A program made the translations under genes and the position numbers. Positions 38,283 to 49,125 of a DNA stretch of 64,000 nt are shown piece by piece; the first letter of the stretch is position 1, and each line of letters starts with the position of its first letter. Origin of the DNA: Diphasiastrum complanatum (lineage: Eukaryota > Streptophyta > Lycopodiopsida > Lycopodiales > Lycopodiaceae); NCBI GenBank assembly GCA_029204225.1, contig CM055096.1, positions 34,613,143-34,677,142 on the forward strand, read 5' to 3'. The notes under the pieces were generated by a model, which saw only the letters and a list, made by a program, of their open reading frames with translations, did not search any database and was not told the DNA's origin.

Positions 38283-39065
38283 GTGTTGAAGCAAAGGCAG
38301 TGCCTAAAGGAAATGCCAAAGAAACGGCTCGATTCCTATTAGAGCAAATCATTGGTAAATTAGAGCTCCTAGAGAACTAATTTTAGATCAAGGAACTCAC
38401 TTTTTGAACAAAATCATAGAAAATCTGACAAAACAATTATTGGTTAAGCATCAAAAGAGTATCTTTATCACCCTCAAGCGAACGGCCAAGCCGAAAGTAC
38501 AAACAAGCAGTTGATGTCCATATTGTGAAAAACAGTAGTTGAAAATAAGAGGGACTAGGATAAAAAATTATATGCTACTTTGTGGGCTTACAATGTAACC
38601 TACAAAACTAGTACAAATTACACTCCCTTTTTCTTGGTATATGAACAAGAGTATATCCTGCCTATTGAAATAAAATCACCATCCCTGAGACTGGCTATGT
38701 CTCACAATCTGGGTAGGAAGGAATCCATCCAACAACTATCAAGGTCTTGCAAGAATTGGATGAACAATGGTTGACCTCCCTAGTGCATCAAGAAAGCAAA
38801 AAATTATGAAAACAATGCATGATAGAAAAATTCCTAATTACAAGTTTAGCCAAGGACAGGTAGTCGTGTATTATGATACTAGGCATGAGCTAATGCCTTA
38901 AAAATTTGGCATGCATTGGACTGGACCATATGTGATCAAAAAGTTGTATGACAACAATACAACTAAGTTAGCTGAAATAGGAGGAGGCTCATTCAAAACT
39001 CATGTAAACATTAATAAAGTCAAACCATACTATGTATAAGAAGAGTCGTACGATGTATAGGGTAT
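38283..39065 (+). pseudogene. Ty3/gypsy integrase C-terminal half
   Basis: Shifting frames give 'YHPQANGQAESTNKQLMSIL', which holds the catalytic Glu of the DD35E core, then 'WAYNVTYKTSTNYTPFFLVY' and 'QEYILPIEIKSPSLR', then 'PYVIKKLYDNNTTKLAEI' and 'HVNINKVKPYYV'. The start of the integrase is missing because the sequence is joined directly to the copia 3' LTR. Confidence 0.85.
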
Positions 39066-39682
39066 AATATCAATTCTTTTTTTCCTTTTGCAGAATGTTT
39101 GAATTTTCTACCGTGGCCATTGAAAGTATGGACTTCAGAGTCTGAGAACAGTTGCTCCAACCACTCTTGGAGACCATAAATTCCAACGTGTATAGCTTTG
39201 TATGGAATGATGTCAGTTTGGACTATACAGTTGATTCCAAGTAGCTCTGAGAGTGGTATAGCGAAGATGAACTTTCGTTTTTAAAATTCCTTTATAAGCA
39301 AAAATCAATCCCAAAAATACATGTAGATTGTGAATACAAAGAAGGATGTAGATCTCATTACGAAATAGGGAGTCCAATCATGCATGTAAACATCATCGAC
39401 ATATTCCAAATTACCCTCCAAAAATTAAAGAACTAATTGCAGAGGAAGCATCCTTTGAAGATCTAGACTCCTACTTCCTCTATATACCAGCCATGGAGTT
39501 CCCCCTCAGTTAGCAAGGCTATGAACTATGACCTTCTACAAGTCATTGACAAAGAACACAGTGGCCAATAATACCAAGATCCTTCGACACATATGGGATG
39601 ACCTGTGATACCCTTTAGAAGTTCACAATTACTGCACGGAATGATAAAGAAGACATCATCAGACTAATGCACAACAACACCT
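39066..39682 (+). other. sequence after gypsy integrase; unidentified open stretch
   Basis: Beginning at about 39096 'MFEFSTVAIESMDFRV' then a fairly continuous, stop-broken frame to about 39560 ('NSNVYSFVWNDVSLDY', 'LSFLKFLYKQKSIPK'). It lies where some gypsy elements carry an extra ORF after pol. I recognise no domain and see no envelope-like membrane segment. Confidence 0.35.
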
Positions 39683-39914
39683 TGTCAAAGATCTGATAAG
39701 CACTCTCAATCATTCACCATAAGCAATCACCAAGAGAAAGAGGAAGAACACACCATCACACTGAATGAAAGAGAGTACAATAAATCCTGAATATAGAGAG
39801 AGAGAAAAAAAAAACTAGTAGTTGACTATAGACTAGCCTACAACTACTTACAGCTGGTAACAGCTGTCAATAGTAAATCGTAAACAATAACAAGTTTATC
39901 ATTGGTTTCTAACA
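39683..39914 (-). repeat. 3' LTR of the 39683-44984 copia element
   Basis: 232 bp. Contains a 10-base A-run after the GA-rich stretch that the other LTR has as four, and lacks an 10-bp ATCACACTGT-type duplication seen in the other copy. Confidence 0.92.
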
Positions 39915-41204
39915 CTCTCCCTCAATGATAAAATTACATTCTTCTATTCCTAATAAAGTACGAAACTTTTCAAATTTACATCTACCTAATGACTTAGTAA
40001 AAATATCTGCCATTTGATCTTCGGATTTACAAAAAACAAGATCAATGGTTCCATCAAGTATTTTCTCTCGAACAAAGTGATAATGTATTTCGATGTGCTT
40101 GGTTCGAGCATGTAGAACTGGATTTTTGGCAAGGTGAATGCAGCTTTGGTTGTCGCAAGAAATAGTAGTTGCATCCACCTGTGATTGACCTAAATCAACA
40201 AGCAATCTTCGTAGCCATACTGCTTCTTGTGTAGCATTGCTGAGTGCACGATATTCAGCTTCCGTCGAAGATAAGCCTACTGTAGTTTGTTTTTTGCTGC
40301 TCCATGAAACTGCAGCTGTACCATAACTGAACGTGTGACCACTGGTAGATATTCTATCATCAATATTACCTTGCCAATCAACATCTGTGTAACCTCCCAA
40401 CATTGGCGCCATCGGTGTACTCAAAGGCTTACAATCCTGCATATTGAACTTATAAAACAAATCTCGTGCATACTTGCTTTGTGTAAGAAAGACAATCTCT
40501 TCCTTTTGCCATACTTCAATGCCAAGACAATAGTGCATCAATCCTAGATCTCTCATGTCAAAAGTATTGGAAAGATCTGATTTAATTTCATCAATTAAGC
40601 TCTCATTACTTCTTGTAATAATCAAATCATCCACGTACAAAACAATGAACACTATATCTGAATCTTGCTTTAGAATGTAAAGATTAGGATCAGCCTTATT
40701 CTTTACCATTCCCCTTCGCTTGAAGTGTTCATCAATGCAAGAGTACCACGCCCATGGTGCTTGCTTCAATCCATAGATAGCTTTGTTGAGCTTACAAACA
40801 AGATGCTCTCTCTCTGGCTCAACAAATCCTTGAGGTTGTACTAAATGTACCTCTTCATCTAGCACTCCATTAAGAAAGGCAGATTTCACGTCCATTTGTT
40901 GGATCTTCCAACCATGAAAAGTAGAAATAGCAATGATAGGACATATAGTTACCATCTTAGCTACGAGTGCGAAAGTTTCCTCAAAATCAATGCCTTCCTG
41001 CTGCTCAAATCCTCTCGCAACCAACCGTGCTTTGTACTTGTTGAGTTCCCCATCTGCTCCATATTTGATCTTATAAATCCATGTGCAAGTGATAGACATC
41101 TTACTCTCAGGTAGCTCAACCAAGTTCCACGTCCTATTTTTTTGATATGGCCTCCATTTTTGTTTCCATTGCTGCACGCCACTCCTTGTGCTCCTTTGCT
41201 TCAT
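39909..41204 (-). CDS. copia RT-RNase H frame (431 residues, internally deleted)
   Basis: An uninterrupted frame encodes the RT from 'TWNLVELPESK' through 'NKYKARLVARGFEQQEG', 'MDVKSAFLNGVLDEEV', 'YGLKQAPWAWY' and the active-site 'LYVDDLIITRS'. After 'LSTPMAP' about 60-100 residues are missing and the text resumes at 'GYTDVDWQGNIDDRISTSG' in RNase H, which keeps 'LSSTEAEYRALS', 'CDNQSCIHLAKNP' and 'HARTKHIEIHYHFVRE'. The deletion keeps the frame. It ends at the polypurine tract, overlapping the LTR edge by a few bases. A functional polymerase is doubtful because the RT connection region is gone. Confidence 0.88.
   Translation of the reverse strand: MKQRSTRSGVQQWKQKWRPYQKNRTWNLVELPESKMSITCTWIYKIKYGADGELNKYKARLVARGFEQQEGIDFEETFALVAKMVTICPIIAISTFHGWKIQQMDVKSAFLNGVLDEEVHLVQPQGFVEPEREHLVCKLNKAIYGLKQAPWAWYSCIDEHFKRRGMVKNKADPNLYILKQDSDIVFIVLYVDDLIITRSNESLIDEIKSDLSNTFDMRDLGLMHYCLGIEVWQKEEIVFLTQSKYARDLFYKFNMQDCKPLSTPMAPMLGGYTDVDWQGNIDDRISTSGHTFSYGTAAVSWSSKKQTTVGLSSTEAEYRALSNATQEAVWLRRLLVDLGQSQVDATTISCDNQSCIHLAKNPVLHARTKHIEIHYHFVREKILDGTIDLVFCKSEDQMADIFTKSLGRCKFEKFRTLLGIEECNFIIEGEC
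39915..39925 (-). promoter_or_regulatory. polypurine tract
   Basis: Minus-strand TTGAGGGAGAG directly precedes the 3' LTR start TGTTAG. Confidence 0.8.
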
Positions 41205-41322
41205 GGAAGGTTTTTGGTTCTTGAGCCTTTAGCATGAAACCCATTAGGGCTAGATTCATCTCTAACCTTGCAGGAGGTTTCCGATTTTTGCTTGACCTTC
41301 TAAGCTCTCCATGTTCGCTAGA

Positions 41323-43305
41323 TTAAGGAGTATCTCCCTTCTTAGCATCACTTGTGACTGATAAGTACCATTTAGGTACTCTCTTAGGGATTTCAGCTTC
41401 AAAGAAAGTCTTGATGTAACTTCCTGTATGCTTCTCAACTAATGCCTTGGATTCTCTGAACTTAGCAAAAGTGTCTGATTTCTTGCTTATAAAATAAATC
41501 CAAATGCATCTGATAATCATCAATAAAGGTAATAAAGTAATCACAGCCACTAAGAGATCTAGTCTGCATTGGTCACATAGATCACTGTGGACAAGATCTA
41601 GGATGCCACTGGCTATCCTTGATCCACTTTTGGAAAATCTCTCTCTGTGTTGTTTTCCCAAAATGCAACCCTCACAGATTTTTCCTTCAAAAGAAATATC
41701 AGGCAATCCAATAACTAGATTATCTCTTTTCAGAATCTGTAAACTTTGAGCAGTAATATGACCAAATCGTTGATGCCAAATATCACTTCGACTATCAACA
41801 GTGCTTACCATAGCTTGAGTAAAAGATCTCGCATTCAATTTGTAGAGTCGATTCTCGTTGACTCTAGCTCCTGTAGCAATCACTTTGTAGTGATTCTTGA
41901 TGTCCTTGACGGGACATTTGTCGCTATCAAACTCAACCTTGAGTTCTTGATCAGCCATCGTCCCAACTGAAAGTAAATTGTTGGCTAAACCAAGAACATA
42001 TTGTACATTGCTTATCTGCTTTATCATTCCGCTGGCTAGCTTCACTGGTACCACTCCAAATCCTTTCACAGGTAGCAATTGGCCATCAGCTTGTCCAACT
42101 TCATCGCCATTATGGATTTTCTTGAATTCCAAAAACAACTCCTTCCTCGAAGTCATGTGCTTGGACGCTCCCCTGTCGATGTACCAGGTATCCTTTGCTT
42201 CGTCACTTGTCATCTTCGCCGTAATGAACAAGTTTGAGCTTTCGCCTGTATCATCTTCATAATGACCATCATCGTATTGATGTTGATCAACATAATTGTC
42301 TTCATAATGATCATCATCAAATTGATAATGATCAGCATAATTGCTCGCTTGCCATTTGCCCTTTCTTTGTGCTATCTCCTTTTCTTTCTTGAAGTATTCA
42401 CGCTCCCATTGGCCAGGTTCGTTGCAGTACCTACAATTTCCAGGTTTTTTTGTCCTGGAATAGCTACGTCCTTGACCTCGTCCTTGATTCCAATTGCCTC
42501 GATTTGGGCTATCATTGGCTTGCTCATGAAATTGTTGAAATGATCTCCGACTTGAGTTTCCTCCTCTCGATTGATACCTACCACGGCCAGATCTTCCACC
42601 TCGTCCTCTAACTGCAAGAGCTTGATCATAGCCCCTATTACGATGATTCAAATTCTCTTGACGTTGCTCTTTCTGCAACAGTAATTTACCTAGCTCTTCA
42701 TAGGTTGGAAGATTCTCCCATGTGACAATGTTTGTCACAAACATCTGATGTGACTCACTCAAGTTGTTCAATGTCAATTGAACGATCTCACGATCTTGTA
42801 CTCGCTCTCCAACAGCAGCTAGTTGATCACGGATCTCCTTTATCTTCAATAGGTGATCGGCAATAGTTGCACCATCATCCATCCGTAATGTGTGCAGCTT
42901 CGTCTTTAGGAATAACATTCGAGATGTGTCTGTGGTCTCAAACAATGCCTTCATCGTATCCCACGCTTCTTTCGGTCCTTCCGAATCCGAAATGTAGGGA
43001 ATGATAGCATCTCTTACTGACAAGTTGATGACATTCTGTGCATTCTGTTTTCTCCTATCAAATGCTCGTTGATCTTCTTTAATCACTGGCCTTGTATCCT
43101 CACTTGTCACGATCTCCCATAGCTCCTTTTTCATCAGAATGTTCTTCAATTTGAATTTCCAAACTGCATAGTTGTCGGCTCCTTCCAATTTGCTTGACTC
43201 ATTGAGAACGCTTTCGCTTAGCGTTGCCATAACTGCAATTAGATGATTCTGGATTGCAAAAATGGAAAATTTGCTGCAAAATTGGCAAATGACGTCCCAG
43301 ACCAC
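41323..43305 (-). CDS. copia gag-protease-integrase frame (truncated integrase)
   Basis: The natural start is probably the ATG at about 43230 ('MATLSESVLNESSKLEGADN'), since the preceding 26 residues look like leader. Gag core: 'WKFKLKNILMKKELWEIV' and 'FLKTKLHTLRMDDG'. The CCHC knuckle is damaged: in 'CRYCNEPGQWEREYF' the His is Gln and the last Cys is Tyr. The protease site 'WYIDRGASKHMT' has DSG changed to DRG. The integrase zinc finger ('WHQRFGH' ... 'CEGCILGKQ') is present, but the core is lost after 'EKHTGSYIK' and the frame ends 120 bp before the RT frame. Two motif-level mutations in an otherwise open 660-residue frame. Confidence 0.88.
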   Translation of the reverse strand: MVWDVICQFCSKFSIFAIQNHLIAVMATLSESVLNESSKLEGADNYAVWKFKLKNILMKKELWEIVTSEDTRPVIKEDQRAFDRRKQNAQNVINLSVRDAIIPYISDSEGPKEAWDTMKALFETTDTSRMLFLKTKLHTLRMDDGATIADHLLKIKEIRDQLAAVGERVQDREIVQLTLNNLSESHQMFVTNIVTWENLPTYEELGKLLLQKEQRQENLNHRNRGYDQALAVRGRGGRSGRGRYQSRGGNSSRRSFQQFHEQANDSPNRGNWNQGRGQGRSYSRTKKPGNCRYCNEPGQWEREYFKKEKEIAQRKGKWQASNYADHYQFDDDHYEDNYVDQHQYDDGHYEDDTGESSNLFITAKMTSDEAKDTWYIDRGASKHMTSRKELFLEFKKIHNGDEVGQADGQLLPVKGFGVVPVKLASGMIKQISNVQYVLGLANNLLSVGTMADQELKVEFDSDKCPVKDIKNHYKVIATGARVNENRLYKLNARSFTQAMVSTVDSRSDIWHQRFGHITAQSLQILKRDNLVIGLPDISFEGKICEGCILGKQHRERFSKSGSRIASGILDLVHSDLCDQCRLDLLVAVITLLPLLMIIRCIWIYFISKKSDTFAKFRESKALVEKHTGSYIKTFFEAEIPKRVPKWYLSVTSDAKKGDTP

Positions 43306-44736
43306 TTTCCAATCCGAGCTATGGATTGAAAGTTATGCCAAATTGAAGATTTTGGCCTTAGAATGGCTCACAACTGTCAAGCCTGAAAAATGACAATTAT
43401 TGCAAAACTGCCTTTTTTGAAAAATTCCTTCCTCTTGCACAGATCTCCGATTTCAAAGATTTTTATATCCGCGCGTAGACAATTGCACCGGAATAGCTAT
43501 GTCTCGTCAAATCTGCAAAACAATCGCGTTCTCCATGCTCAAATATCACTTTGTTTCTTTCTTTTCTACAAAAAAAACACCAGTGGACAGGGCTTCAACT
43601 TAGATAGGGGCAGCCCTCCAAAATATGGACAGAAAGTTGGGTCCCTTTTTTAATGAAGAATTTCAATTTTTGCCCTTTAGTCCTTTGTAGACTGCACTTC
43701 AGAAACTTCAAATTTTTAAAAATGAAGTTTTAGACCCAATGAATGTTGGTCGTCGATCTGCATCCAAGATTGGATGTTCCCCACCGTTGAACTATCTTAA
43801 TCAAAACCCGACGATGTGGATAAACTTGGAGAGGTGAATCAGGCCCTCGGAGACACATGCCACTCTTTTACACCATGTAACTAGGAGGAGTGAGCGCGCG
43901 AACAGCCCGCGACCAGGAGAGAGGCAGAGAGCGAGAGAGAGCGTGAGGTATGGCGGCCGTGGAGTCAAATGGACTTTTCAGCACCATTTCTCCACCATTT
44001 CTCAGCAAAACTGGTGCATTCTGAGCGCTCTCTGATCATGCCTTACCACGAGCTGATAAATGTGAAAAATTTGACTCCAATGATGCACCCTGCACATTTT
44101 TCCAGCAGACTATAATTTTTGGCAGATTTGTCTTCTTTCTAGCTTCTCTCACAGCTTGTTTGGTGCTTCTTCAATATGATTGTTGCTCCTAGGTCGCCCT
44201 CCTGTAAGCTAAATACAGTGATTTGCCTCAATTCAAATGATCAAGAATCCAAGTTTCTTGATAACTTTTCACAAACAGTGTTTTTAGACCAATTTTTGGA
44301 AGAAGTTAAATTTTTCTCGACATTCAACCATTTTTTGGTTCTATAAGATGCTATAGATGAAGTTGCTCTACCAAATACAAACTCAGTGTAGCTTGTTTCA
44401 ATGATTTCTGCTGAGAAACAACGATTTTCAACTTTCAAAAGTCTGAAAATTCTCGAAAACTATATATAAAAAAAAACCAGCAAAGGCTCATAGTTTTTCA
44501 ATGTTAAACAAATTTCAGATCTGTTTGTTGCTGCCCTAGCTTTCTAATGCCTCCGGGACTAATGTTTTGTTTCCCACTGAAGACTTTTGTGCTTCAACAC
44601 CTGCAATCTGCTCAAGAGACTATTTTCAACAACATTGTAAGTTCTCTTGCTTTCACCTCCTGTGAAGGACTATCTCACCTCAGTACCGGGCCAGTGACAA
44701 GCCGAACCCAGTAGTCAGGCACTCAGGATCAGAGGA
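43306..44736 (-). other. leader of the copia element
   Basis: About 1.4 kb between PBS and gag with no long ORF. It has a GA-rich patch (43910-43950). Long untranslated leaders are common in this type of element. Confidence 0.55.
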
Positions 44737-44748
44737 GCTCTGATACCA
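44737..44748 (-). promoter_or_regulatory. primer-binding site, initiator Met-tRNA type
   Basis: Minus-strand TGGTATCAGAGC, the standard copia PBS, immediately after the 5' LTR with no spacer. Confidence 0.92.
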
Positions 44749-44984
44749 TGTCAAAGATCTGATAAGCACTATCAATCATTCACCATAAGCAATCACCAAG
44801 AGAAAGAGGAAGAACGCACCATCACACTGTATCACACTGAATGAAAGAGAGTACAATAAACCCTGAGGATAGAGAGAGAGAAAACTAGTAGTTGACTATA
44901 GACTAGCCTACAGCTACTTATAGTTGGTAACAGTTGTCAACAGTAAATCATAAACAGTAACAAGTTTATTATTGGTTTTTAACA
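44749..44984 (-). repeat. 5' LTR of the 39683-44984 copia element
   Basis: 236 bp partner of 39683-39914, same termini. Confidence 0.92.
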
Positions 44985-44989
44985 CACCC

Positions 44990-45480
44990 GCCGCAATTTG
45001 CAATGTGTTTTGTGACGTGAATCACAAGTTTTTTTTTTTTTAATTCGTCGCGGATGTTACAAAAAACATGTCGCTATAAGGTTGTCGGACACATCGCAAT
45101 CCTACATACATAAGTTCTCAGAATCCGAGTGACAGTTCTCAGTTGACGAGGATGAATCCGACGTGGACATCGGATTGCGACGTCCAACGTGGACGTCTGA
45201 TTGCGATGTCCAAAGACATGGCTTGCGATCCAACGTGGATGTCGGAATGCGACGTTAAAAGGAGTCGTCAAATTTCAAAATTTCGACGTATGTAAATCTA
45301 GAATGATCCATAAAATTGTCCAACGGATGTCCGACGCCCATCCGACGTCTACTTGAATGTAAGAACTCGACGTCCCAAATATGCATCGGAATCTGACGTC
45401 TGCTAATAGAATAATCCAAAATAAGGTCTGACGTGTGTCCCGACACGTTTGGATGTCGGATCTCGACGTCCCAAATTAGA
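44990..45480. repeat. CACTA subterminal repeat region (CGACGT words)
   Basis: GACGTGGACATCGG, GATGTCC, CCGACGT and CGACGTCCCAAAT variants occur about fifteen times in both orientations within 500 bp. In CACTA elements such clustered motifs bind the transposase-associated protein. Confidence 0.7.
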
Positions 45481-46140
45481 TAAAAATAAATAAAAAATGT
45501 GTAAAGCCCAGCGCGTGCATTTTTATCGGGTTGTTCTTGGAGTTGGGTTCTTGGAAAAGTGATGTTCATGAATTGTTTTTGAAACAATAAATTTGAGTTG
45601 CATTCAACATTTGGATCAAACAACAAGCTAAGCATGAGGTACTTTTCATTCTATATTTTATTGCATTACTTCATGTGCATTATGAATGACAATACTTTAT
45701 TGCATTGCTTTATGCACATCATAAATTTCATTTATATTTCTATATATGATATTGATTCTTGTTTTGAAATCCGACATTGCACATGATTTTGAATTCTTAG
45801 TTGGTTATCACGTCAATCCACATCTCGAAATTTGACATTGCAATTTTTGAAAAAAGAACATTGCACATATAAAAGCAATGGCAATATAGCACGATCATTT
45901 GCAATAATAATATTTTCATAATATCAACCAATGTACTACAAAATTGGTGCTTCAATGTCGCAAGAGTCTTTCTAGATCTAACATCAACTAAAACTTATAA
46001 GCCTAATCTGCTCGTTGTCGTCGTGACGTCCAGTCTGCATGAACACAAGCAAACAAACTACATTAATATTTAATTCTTGATCATATTAAATTAAAAAAAA
46101 TTGACGTCGGAACACAAACCACAATGGAAAATCATTTGTG
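45481..46140. other. CACTA 5' non-coding region
   Basis: AT-rich, no ORF of note. Isolated GACGTC words persist (about 46025 and 46105). Confidence 0.45.
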
Positions 46141-46683
46141 AAAGTTTGGACGAAAAGAAGAAGGTCAACCATCGAATTTGGAAAACGTTGAGGTTTGTTA
46201 ATTTTATATGATTGTTTTTTATTATAATCTTCGTCAATCTATATATGTCACTTATGGAATTTGTTTCATATGTGTAGCCAATACATAGAATGTCATTTTA
46301 CGGAATTGATCCATCCGTGTTTAGTTACAATCAACGTCAAGTTTTGATAGACATGAGAAAACAAAGAATGAAACAAATTGAAGAGGCAAACACTATTGAA
46401 AAAAAGAGTAATCAACCTGATTCTAATGATTATGATGATGAGGTGCAACATATGAAGCAATGCACAACATGCTTGAATCTTACTTTAAAACAAATGAGAA
46501 TGATGATATGCATGCATCTTCTAATGAAAACGGAGATCACAAACAATTTGAGATGGATGAAGACAAGATTCTATTGCGCAAGGAGGCAGACACTCTTTTA
46601 TATCCTGGAGCATCCATTTCGAGACTAGCTACGTCAATTCTTATTCTAAACCTTCAAGCATCATACAAATGGAGTGATCATAG
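46141..46683 (+). pseudogene. CACTA TNP2 transposase, N-terminal part
   Basis: An N-terminal segment (46290-46450, 'MSFYGIDPSVFSYNQRQVL') shifts frame near 46450 into an acidic stretch and then 'LLRKEADTLLYPGASISRLA' and 'LILNLQASYKWSDHS', the standard opening of TNP2 transposases. At 46683 the coding text is cut by an LTR. It resumes at 50605 with 'VTSLFGYLM', restoring the family sequence when one CATAG copy is counted. Confidence 0.85.
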
Positions 46684-47358
46684 TGTGAAAGTACTATACT
46701 TTAGGACCATAAATGGATCTACAAAAGATCCACAAGCGAGATTGGATGCTTGCTTAACAATCTATCAAAAAACACAAAAAAGTAAAATCTAGATTGGCAA
46801 TTTGACAAACAACAAGCATTAACAATCAAAAGCATTGATCAACATTCAAATCTGAGCCCACACATGTGTACTACAGGCTGTAGTACGGCCTTCAACCTGA
46901 AAAACAAGTACAAATTGATTTGGTTTCATTTGGATCACAAAAACTCAATGTACATAGTGAACTAGCTTGAGATTGTCAATGAGCTTTAAAAACTTCTCTC
47001 TTCTCACTATGAGAGCTTGAAATACATAGCAAATTCGACTTCCTTCTTGAGGTTAGGTGAATTTCTAGCATGTAATAAGGAAGTTAACTCACTCTTCTTG
47101 CCCTTAAATGAGACCCTAGCCTAGATCCTAGACTTCTGCTTGGTAGGTAGCTAGTTGGTCAAATTTTCACCTTAAAGTAGGGATGACCACCAAATAGACA
47201 TGACCAACTCTCTTGAATTGACCTAACCTACATTAGGAGTGGGTTTCCACTTGGCATTTTGGTCATACTTGTGTTAAATCCAATTATGTACAGAATTTAC
47301 ACTATTCTTCATGGTTTTTGATCAAGCTAGATTTGCCAATTTTTGGCAATTCTTCACA
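46684..47358 (-). repeat. 3' LTR of the 46684-50599 element
   Basis: 675 bp. Matches 49904-50599 throughout, including 'GTACTACAGGCTGTAGTACG', itself a short palindrome, and 'CAACTCTCTTGA.TTGACC'. Confidence 0.9.
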
Positions 47359-47994
47359 CTCCTCAAATTTAGCTTGATCTATCTACAACTCTCTTGATAG
47401 ATGAATAAATGCTTTTAGAAGTGTCTAGAAAATCCAGTTACAAACAAGGAACTTTTGAGACTCCAATAGAGAATGATGTCCATGAAGGATCTTTCACCAC
47501 CTCTTAAAGGATCTCTTACAGTTCCACAAATGTGTCTATATACAAGTAGCACACTTCAAAAACTATACATCATGCCAAGCCATGGATTCCAAGGCATTTT
47601 GTGCACTTGAAGATACATCAATTAAACTATTAAGTGCATACATAATGTTGCCAAAAACAACTTGCCTTGCTTGATCCATATGATTGAGCCTAGATGGCAC
47701 AATCTTGATACTCAAGGTTTTTCTTGGAGTCCTCGGGTCTTGAGCTTGATCCTCCACTTGACTTGACTTCATAACATCAATGTATTGAATAAGGTGTTGA
47801 TCCAAAGGTGCTTCTTCAAGTTTACAAATCTTCCACTCTTGAAATATCACATTTTCACCATTGATAAATTCTTTGTTGAAAACAAGTAGATTCTACAGTC
47901 TCTACTTGAAGAGCAAAACACTGCCATTATTCCCAACATTAAAATAGGATAATCTTTGGTCCTTACATTGGAATGATCATGCACAAAGCATGTG
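47359..47994 (-). pseudogene. interior of the 46684-50599 element, unidentified frame
   Basis: A 95-residue minus-strand frame (47563-47850) of uncertain identity. Its position suggests degraded pol. No RT or integrase motif is visible. Confidence 0.35.
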
Positions 47995-48472
47995 TGTTAT
48001 GGCCATATTCGGTTAAGGACCTGAAATAGTCCTAATATGGTAGACCGGCCCTCCAATACTCAAGATTTTTGGTCACGCCGAAATTTAATTCCATGTCAAG
48101 GCCTGTTTGTGACTAATTATCTTGAGAGGACCCATACACTCTAATTGAGACATATGGAGTCTTGCATGTCTGTGTGACAGATATAGGCAGGAGGACTGCA
48201 TAAAGAGATGTGATCTATTTATAGTTGACCTGCATGGACATTGCATGGTTACATGCACAGGACTCTACTCTCTATATAAGGAGGTGGGGATTCTCACGTC
48301 GACATATTGGGTTTAGGTTACCAGTTTCTCTCTTCTCCTCTTGCTTCACATGACATGGCTTGGAAACTAGATCCAGTTTTGATCTAGGATTGGTTGGGAG
48401 GTTTGGCTCCATTGTCTCTCCTATTGTGTTCTCTTATTCTCATCTTCAGGGTTATCCTTGAGGGTTGTTACA
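47995..48472. mobile_element. solo LTR with exact 5-bp target duplication
   Basis: 478 bp from TGTTATGGCC to GGGTTGTTACA, bounded by ATGTG at 47990-47994 and at 48473-48477. No internal element sequence remains, as expected after LTR-LTR recombination. It contains 'CTATATAAGGAGG' (about 48277), a TATA box, indicating plus orientation. Confidence 0.88.
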
Positions 48473-48477
48473 ATGTG

Positions 48478-49060
48478 GACACAAAGATTTCCATAGCAAA
48501 TGATGTTTCATTTTTTATGACTCTATTCAAACTATTACAAAAATACTTATCCAGTGAAATTGCTTTATCGACAACAAATGTAAATTTCAAAGCATCTCAT
48601 TTCATTGTCTTGTCATGCAAAGTAATAAACACCATGAATCTTAAAGGTAAGAAACAAGTCACCTCATGTCTACTAATACTTTCCAAAAAGTATTCAAATA
48701 TAGTAGACTCTCCAATGCTCACCACCTACATAATCCTGTGCACTCTCCTCACTTCTTTTCATGCTTTGCAAAATCTGATTTCTAAGCATGAGAACCCTTG
48801 AAGTGTTACTAGATTCATAGATTGATTTTAAAGACTCCCAAGCCTCTTTAGCACTTTACATGATGATGATACTTCCCTCAAAAGATCATTGCTCACATTC
48901 ATTTTCACACAATGAAGTGCTAGCCTAGATCTCCTTTTGTACCTCACTAATTCTTGTACACCTAGAGGTTCATCTTCATCCTCAATCAGAAACTCATAAA
49001 GGTCTCGGAGCACCAAAAGCGACTCCATCCTAACCTTCCAAATGTCTAATTTTTAGAATT
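48478..49060 (-). pseudogene. copia gag fragment
   Basis: The clearest part (48828-49028) reads 'MESLLVLRDLYEFL', then 'RYKRRSRLALHCVKMNVSND' and a 'W/L..L...' pattern of copia gag. Downstream text is broken by stops ('LNLSRI'-type region lost). Confidence 0.65.
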
Positions 49061-49125
49061 CAATCTCTCACTAGCTTCTAAAATGTATGCTCCAGCAGAT
49101 TGCATCTTACTAGTGACTTACAAAC

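Larger units (their letters stand above)
39683..44984 (-). mobile_element. Ty1/copia retrotransposon with LTRs, PBS and PPT; deleted in integrase and RT
   Basis: LTRs (232 and 236 bp) run TGTCAAAGATCTG...TAACA. On the minus strand the 5' LTR (44749-44984) is followed by a perfect iMet-type PBS, and the 3' LTR (39683-39914) is preceded by a polypurine tract. Flanking 5-mers CACCT and CACCC differ at one base. The LTRs differ by roughly 14 substitutions, mostly transitions, plus two small indels, so the insertion is not recent. Two long frames remain open. Confidence 0.93.

Noticed and set aside
39096-39560. Envelope-like gene after gypsy pol
   Set aside because: No signal peptide, membrane segment or cleavage site is visible, and the frame carries several stops.
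46689-46792. Continuation of the CACTA transposase past 46683
   Set aside because: The residues after 'WSDHS' come from the LTR, and the identical text occurs at 49905 in the partner LTR.
48394-48801. 135-residue plus-strand ORF
   Set aside because: It crosses the boundary of the solo LTR and the antisense of a copia gag fragment.
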